The notes under the pieces are model-generated. The model had not been told where the DNA came from, did not search any database, and worked only from the letters and a program-made list of their open reading frames with translations. A DNA stretch of 64,000 bases from Ananas comosus (taxonomy: Eukaryota; Streptophyta; Magnoliopsida; Poales; Bromeliaceae). Below are positions 58,501-64,000 of this stretch, piece by piece. Where the stretch lies: assembly GCF_001540865.1 (NCBI RefSeq), contig NC_033627.1:3910634-3974633 (forward strand), in the 5' to 3' direction. How positions within the stretch are numbered: the stretch's first letter is position 1; each line of letters begins with the position of its first letter. The position numbers and the translations under genes are program-made.

Positions 58501-60862
58501 TGGATGGAGGAATGCATAGATAAATAAATAGATAGACAAGGCATGCATATGGATGTGCATAGATATTGATATGGATGAATGTCGTTTTGCCTTTTTCTTT
58601 TCCATACTTATAAATGCAGAACTCTGGTGCAGACTATTGAGGCATTGTCAACCATTCCTTCTCCAGAACTTGCACTGAGGTTATTCTTGCAATGTGCGGA
58701 GGTGAGTGAATTTTGTTTGATCTTGGTCCTTTCAGGTTCTCCATTTTCCTTCATTTTGTGTAACATGCCGATCTGCTTCAGGCTGCCAATGATTGTGATC
58801 TTGAACCTGTTGCATATGAATTTTTCACTCAAGCCTTTATACTATATGAAGAGGAAATTGCAGTAAGTAATTAGGAATCCATAACATGTATGTTCTTTTA
58901 ATGCTTTTTTAAGCAATAATGTAATTAAATGTAATATTCTTTTTGAGCAGGATTCAAAAGCACAAGTGACAGCAATACACTTAATCATAGGAACTCTGCA
59001 GAGGGTGAATGTCTTTGGGGTTGAGAATAGAGATACCTTAACACACAAGACCACAGGGGTACAGTGTCTCCCCTTTTCATTAAACTTTAATCACGATAGA
59101 TCCCTAGAACCTGCAGATAAATGGGACTTGGTTATAATGGTTATTCGTTATATACATTAACTGTACTACATGTCTACATCCATCATTCTTATGAGATATG
59201 TTTTTTCCCCCTTTCTCTGGTCAGTACTCCGCGAAACTTCTAAAGAAACCTGATCAATGTAGAGCTGTTTATGCATGTTCGCATCTCTTCTGGGTTGATG
59301 ATCAGGATGGAATAAAGGATGGCGAAAGGTGAAACTTCAGATCTCCTTTTCATTCCTGCATGCCTCTATTCGTGCATTACTGTGGCAACCATGTTGCTTG
59401 TTACTCTTTTCTCTTGCATCCATGAGCTCTAGTTTTAACCTTACACAAACCACACTAATTTCATTCCATCGACTTACTGCAATACTATAACCAAAGTTTG
59501 AATTTCCCAAATAGTATTACTTATTTCTACTTATTCTAATTACTGTGCATGCATTTACTGAAATCAAGTGAAGCATCAATTCATCGTTTTCTTTGTTTTT
59601 GCTTCACTTCTTGAAACTATGCCAAATAGTGTAGACGGTTGTTGTACATCTGAAAGCGGTTTTAGTTTTATACAAATGGCTCAAAAAGCTTTGTTTTCAT
59701 TTATGCTCTTCAGAAACTAAATTTTCTTAGTTTCCAATGTTCTAAATAGCACGCGGCGGGCACGTAGAGGTTTTGAAACTATATATTACTAATTTATTAC
59801 TAATTTACCACTCAATCAAGTAGATTAATATAAAATAAGGAAACATAAGGTTTAAAATAACAACAATAAAAGGTTGTAGCATAACAAAGATCACAAAAAC
59901 GTAAGTTCGACATTGCATCAAAACACTAATTAAATGAGTAAAAATATAAATATGTACTCAGCAAAGAAGAAGAGGTGGTCGTTGCTAGGGTTCATTATTT
60001 AATCTTCAGAGGTGTTCAACGCTTTTTGAAAACTCATTTAGAAACTGTTATTGGGTTGGGCTTTTAAAACCCATTTAGAAAATGCATTTTCAACCCATTA
60101 GCACAAAGTGGCCACCTTTTAACCATGGCAGCCGCTTTGTGCCAAAATGCTACACAGAGGCGCTATGCAAAAAGCTTTGCGGCAAACATTGAAATCCGCC
60201 ATGGCGGCTATTTAGTACATTGTTAGTTTCGCACATAAGTGTCCTTATACCTATAAAAAAAAAAAACCTCTTATTGAAGAATTTTATGCTAATGCAAAAC
60301 CAAAACCAACTTGTCCACATGAATTGGATGACTCCCCAACTTAAGATGAGAGTACTATTGCAGGGTTACATATGTAAAATCTCAAAATAAAAATGATAAA
60401 CTCATCTCTTTGCGCTACAACTGATTTAACTCCTTGTTCCAGGGTCCTCCTCTGCCTAAAGCGTGCCTTGAGGATAGCAAATGCCGTTCAACAGATGGCA
60501 AGCGCTACAAGAGGCGGCAGCGGATCTGTCACATTGTTCATCGAAATACTGAACAAGTATTAGATATTATTGAATCAAATTTTATACTTCTTTCTTCAAG
60601 TCAGATTAGCATTCTAATTTGGAAGTCAACATATATTTGCCTTTTCAGGTACCTATACTTCTTCGAGAAAGGAAACCCTCAGATCACAAGTTCTGTGATT
60701 CAAGGGTTGATCGAGTTGATCGTGACCGAGATGCAGGGTGAGAGTGCAACGTCCGATCCATCTGCGGATGCTTTTTTCGCCAGCACGCTGCGATATATTC
60801 AGTACCAAAAACAGAAAGGCGGATCTATGGGTGAAAAATATGAGCCCATAAAGGTTAGCTAA
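49570..60862 (+). CDS. VPS35: vacuolar protein sorting-associated protein 35 (retromer)
   Basis: Scaffold of the retromer core (VPS26-VPS29-VPS35) on late endosomes, where it recycles vacuolar sorting receptors. Twenty-two exons give 793 residues, the usual length: 49570-49665, 49763-49859, 49952-50078, 50864-51049, 52808-52895, 53100-53156, 53254-53343, 53430-53552, 53661-53735, 53806-53865, 55053-55169, 55391-55630, 55710-55775, 55981-56070, 56709-56798, 57997-58086, 58633-58701, 58782-58862, 58951-59058, 59225-59328, 60443-60556, 60649-60862. Seen: [19 protein letters not shown] at the start, the VPS26-binding PRLYL motif at 105-109 (split between exons 3 and 4), helical-repeat signatures such as [33 protein letters not shown], and the C-terminal VPS29-binding part ([26 protein letters not shown]). 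The start fits homologues. No stop or shift was found. Plants often have several VPS35 copies; I cannot tell which this is. Confidence 0.96.
49679..49706 (+). repeat. telomere-like CCCTAA run in VPS35 intron 1
   Basis: Four consecutive CCCTAA units just after exon 1. Short 'telo-box' motifs near the 5' ends of plant genes are known binding sites for telobox proteins. This is an interstitial motif and no sign of a chromosome end. Confidence 0.7.
51050..52807. other. VPS35 intron 4, no recognised feature
   Basis: A 1.76-kb AT-rich intron. I see no complete transposon or gene in it. Confidence 0.4.
54428..54772. mobile_element. hAT MITE, copy 2
   Basis: A perfect 8-bp duplication GTTTTGAG (54420-54427 and 54773-54780) flanks inverted tips CAAGGATTTAAGT and ACTTAAATCCTTG. 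Long stretches match copy 1 at 22027-22368, for instance GCACGGGGTCGTGCCGGAAA and TTGCTGGCATGGTAC. It lies in VPS35 intron 10. Confidence 0.85.
58381..58475 (+). repeat. compound GT / TA / GATA microsatellite
   Basis: GTGTGTGTG, then TATATATACACACATATATACG, then a TA run, then a TAGA run (58447-58472). It is in VPS35 intron 16 and probably variable in length. Confidence 0.85.
59735..60222. mobile_element. hAT-type MITE, 488 bp
   Basis: An 8-bp duplication TTAGTTTC (59727-59734 and 60223-60230) flanks inverted ends CAATGTTCTAAATAGC and GCTATTTAGTACATTG. The arms differ from those of the other hAT MITEs (GCGGCGGGC on the left, CCGCCATGGCGG on the right), so it is a separate family. VPS35 intron 20. 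Confidence 0.8.
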
Positions 60863-61390
60863 ATAATTTTGTCTGGATGAAAAGTTTGCATAGAACCCTT
60901 GAGACTAGCTAGATTCCGCATGTAGGTCCATTTTTATGTCAACTATGTGAGGGATGGGCATGTAACATTGTAAATGGCTGATAAACTACAATTTTTTTTT
61001 TTCTTTTTAATGTTTTTCCGTCTCAGGCCTGTTTATTTGTGATATTAAATTGGGGTGTGATACAAGTAAATATGTAAGAATCAGTTAGGAATTGATAGTA
61101 TGACTTGAAGCTCTGTGAACCAGGAACAGATACTGCTACTCGGAACGTCTCAATCGTCACGGGGAACTTTTCAATGATTCGTCGTGTTTGGTTGGAGTAA
61201 ATACACAACCTGCGTAGATTGATCAAGTTAAAGTTTCGAGCTTGTTCGATGCAGGAAATGTATTAGGTTATCGGATCATGCCTTTTTTCTTTCTTTTTTT
61301 TGGTTCCTTTTTCTTGTTGAGATGTGATATTCTTATATATCCTTTTGTCTCTTATTTCTTTGAATAAATGATTGTGCCTCACAAGTTGTG
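60863..61390 (+). other. VPS35 3' untranslated region
   Basis: Follows the VPS35 stop codon. AATAAA at 61363-61368 is a plausible polyadenylation signal, giving a 3' region of about 500 bases. The exact cleavage site is not visible. Confidence 0.5.
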
Positions 61391-62059
61391 TGCTCGCCTC
61401 TTTTCAAATTCGTGTGTGGAATCACTTGCTCGTTCAGAAAGGAAAAACTGTAGCTATATAGCATGTCACTTTGTGATTAGAGATTTGATTTTTTTTTTTT
61501 TTTTTTTTTTTTTAATTTGTGGGCGTTGTTGGTTTCAGGACGAGAAAAGTTTTCTCAAGTCCGTCCATCATTATTATTGATCAGTGTAAGTTAGTATCAT
61601 GTGAAATTCTGTTACCTACGAGCTCCACCGAAAAGCTTTTGGTTTTTTTTTTCACATTTTTTGTGTCATATCTTTGAGGTGGCTCGTACGCTTTACAGCT
61701 TCTTTATAGGATCTTGCTAAACCTTTCTTATAATTTGGCAGGCACTCCCTGCTTAGAGTTGATATTTCCGTACTAAAAGATTATGTTGTGCTATAGTTTA
61801 AGCTTAGCTTATTTATTGATCTGACGATGGGCACCGCCAAACTTAAAAATCTAAATTATTTCGGCTTTATAGATTCCTCTATAATATTTGTGTGGTCTCA
61901 AAATTAACTATTTTTAATTGTTAGTATAAAGTGAACTTGATACTACAAGAGTATTAAGAAACTGATGTTGAAAATTATGAAATTTGACTCTTAGAAAGTT
62001 CATATAGCCTAAGATAAAACAAATTCATTTTTGGCAAGCCTCAGATTGAATTGGTTGAA

Positions 62060-62600
62060 CATGATAAAATTCAGTGAGTAAATAGTGAGCGAAGAAATAG
62101 TGAGCGAAGTTAAAAAAATTTATTTTTTTAATATCTAAATTGGATGAAAATTCAGTGGAGAGCTCGCTCACGATGACCCGTCTTCAATAATAAAGCTGCC
62201 AAAAAAAAAAAAACTTTAAGCTCCTCCAAGGGAGGATCTTAATTTTAAAATAGAACCGACCGTCCCTAGAGTAAGCTTACCATTTCTAGAGCAAGTGGCA
62301 AAAGGTTTGGTGGTTGGTACCTGAGACCCAAGTTTGAATCCTAATTTATTCACATTTCCAGTTTAGTTTATTTCTAAAATAAAATGAACGAAGCGGGTAG
62401 CGTGCTACCTATCTCTCTAAAAAAAAAATAAATAAAAATAAAAATAAAAATAAAAATAGAAGGATATGTGGCAGCGAGGATATCTGACAGCGAACCGAAG
62501 ACTCCTTAGGGAGGCTTTAGTGAGGAGCTCTCCGCTAAAAGCTTTTTCCATCTAAATCAGCTCTCATAAGAGAGCTATTTACTTCAATACAAATACGGCG
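62060..62600. mobile_element. possible hairpin MITE enclosing a SINE
   Basis: Sequence before the SINE (TCAGTGGAGAGCTCGCTCAC near 62152) and after it (GTGAGGAGCTCTCCGCTAAA near 62520) are inverted relatives, including a shared 'ATCTAAATC/ATCTAAATTGGAT' region. This suggests an inverted-repeat element into which the SINE inserted. The tips and duplication were not found. Confidence 0.3.
62284..62460 (+). mobile_element. tRNA-derived SINE
   Basis: The order is that of a plant SINE: a tRNA-like head with GGTTTGGTGGTTGGTACCTG and a B-box-like AAGTTTGAATCC, a unique body (CATTTCCAGTTTAG, then GAACGAAGCGGGTAGCGTGC), and an A-rich tail of repeated AAAAT units. The start is approximate, and I found no clear target duplication. 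Confidence 0.55.
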
Positions 62601-64000
62601 CAAACTATTATTTTGTTTTGGTAACATATTTTTTCAAGATTAAATGAATATAGGAATAATTCACTTTTCTTTCAGCATAACTGTTTCCCTGACCTCATTA
62701 CCTTGAGAAAACAGAATAGTAACATACAATCAAAAATTTCCACATCACAGAAAAATCTTAGAACAAAATTTTCTTTTTAATGTCATTTTTTTCACATGAA
62801 ATTACTGTATCCTTCCCTGCATTTTTTGGCTATCTCACATGACTTAATCGGAGATTGCTCCGCCGCATCGACCGCCAAGTAATCGTGACTGGCACGCATC
62901 TAAGATTTGATGTGCAGTTTCAAATCTCTCTCTAATTCGCCAAAAACACGCATCTTTCAAATCATCCCATCAAATACAAGGACATTTTTTGGGACCATCT
63001 TAATTTGTATCCACTTTGATAAGCACGTTTGTGGTGTTTACAAAATATCCGCACTAGTATTTTGTCACGTATCCCCATTCCCCCATTGTTGTAAAAAATA
63101 TAAAAGCAGTTTACTATGTTCAATCAAAAGGAAACAATAACCTCTTTAAAAAATAATAATAATAATTATGGGACATCTAGTTAAGTGTCCAATTGATAAC
63201 TTCAGGGATGATTTTCGAATTGATTCGTGTAGAAACATATGAATGAGATGATCATCCAATATCATTGCATTATATATAGTTATGCATGTTACCATCACTG
63301 TTTTTATTAGCGGAGTTTTATTTGTACTTTAGAAATACATTAAGAATTATTCTTGTATAAATCATTTTGTATAAATAACTACGTACGTGGTTGGTGTGAC
63401 CAAGAAAATCTTTTCAAACTAAAAAATAGTAATAAGAAAAGAGAGAAAGGAAGTGTGACCAAGGAAATTTATGTAGTGGCAACCCATTTCATGGATAATC
63501 AATGATTTGGTGGTCCCATTTATGGATTTTATTCTCCTAAGTTCTTTGGATATATAACTCAGCTTGATAAAATCTTTCTTATCACTTGGTCTTGTGTAGC
63601 CACTAAGTTTATGGGACTTGAATTATTCTAAAAATGCTTGGATTAAAGGAAAGATCCAAAAATGGGCCAAGGAGATTTGATGCAAATGAAAATGGAGAAG
63701 CATATACTCCAAATTCCAAAATTCTTTATGATATACTTCATATAACATGTTCCTTGTTGATATATAACATCTTTTATATGTAGTTCAACTCCTTTATATA
63801 TGACTAAGATATTTTTGTTAATAATGTGGGCTCTTTCCTTGACCCTTGTGACCATCAGTTTTTAATTTTTGTTTAACCTTTGGCAAGCTTGAGGAGGCAT
63901 GTTTTGTGAGAAAAATCAAAGGTTTTGATTTTTTTTGGGGCATTTATAAATGTATGTGTATTGATTTGATAATTGGAGTTCAATTACTAGGTCATTTTCA

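Larger units (their letters stand above)
61390..64000. other. intergenic DNA after VPS35
   Basis: AT-rich, with a T run at 61490-61513 and the SINE at about 62284-62460. No open frame in the stretch looks like a gene. Confidence 0.5.

Noticed and set aside
58233..58544. Cys/Ile/Tyr-rich frames over the microsatellite in VPS35 intron 16
   Set aside because: They are simple-repeat translations within an intron.

Overview
This is nuclear DNA from a flowering plant. Genes are split by many GT...AG introns, the spacers and introns are AT-rich, plant transposon families are everywhere, and both long genes encode proteins close to their Arabidopsis and rice homologues. A non-grass monocot is my best guess from the look of the repeats, but the window does not prove it. 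Four single-base N characters (4095, 41028, 42675, 47858) look like contig joins, and sequence is repeated on both sides of at least two of them.

Layout. 1-6.5 kb is intergenic and holds three non-autonomous Mutator-like elements (MULEs), at 775-2061, 2682-3346 and 4675-5085, plus a related hairpin and an AT microsatellite. 6544-36518 (+) is a complete 30-exon gene for a VIH-type (VIP1/PPIP5K) inositol pyrophosphate kinase/phosphatase, 1050 residues once spliced. Its introns carry hAT and PIF/Harbinger MITEs, a possible Helitron end, a decayed Ty1/copia fragment and an antisense BTB/POZ pseudogene. 36.5-49.6 kb is intergenic and contains two neighbouring MULEs of one family (38242-40097 and about 42124-49120, each with a perfect 9-bp target duplication). 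They are full of palindromes and tandem arrays (156-bp and about 63-bp units) and hold the 3' end of an unrecognised element-encoded gene ending in an Arg-Gly tail. A stretch of about 1.3 kb is present twice here, ending at an N both times, and is probably an assembly duplication. 49570-60862 (+) is a complete 22-exon VPS35 retromer gene, 793 residues once spliced. 60.9-64 kb is its 3' flank, with a tRNA-type SINE and no further gene that I can see.

The two genes lie in the same direction but belong to separate systems. VIH makes and breaks down InsP7/InsP8, the signal of phosphate status. VPS35 is the core of the retromer, which recycles vacuolar sorting receptors from endosomes. Nothing in the sequence shows co-regulation. 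The parts most worth a second look are the palindrome-rich MULE family with its internal arrays, the assembly duplications beside the Ns, and one hAT MITE family sitting in introns of both genes.
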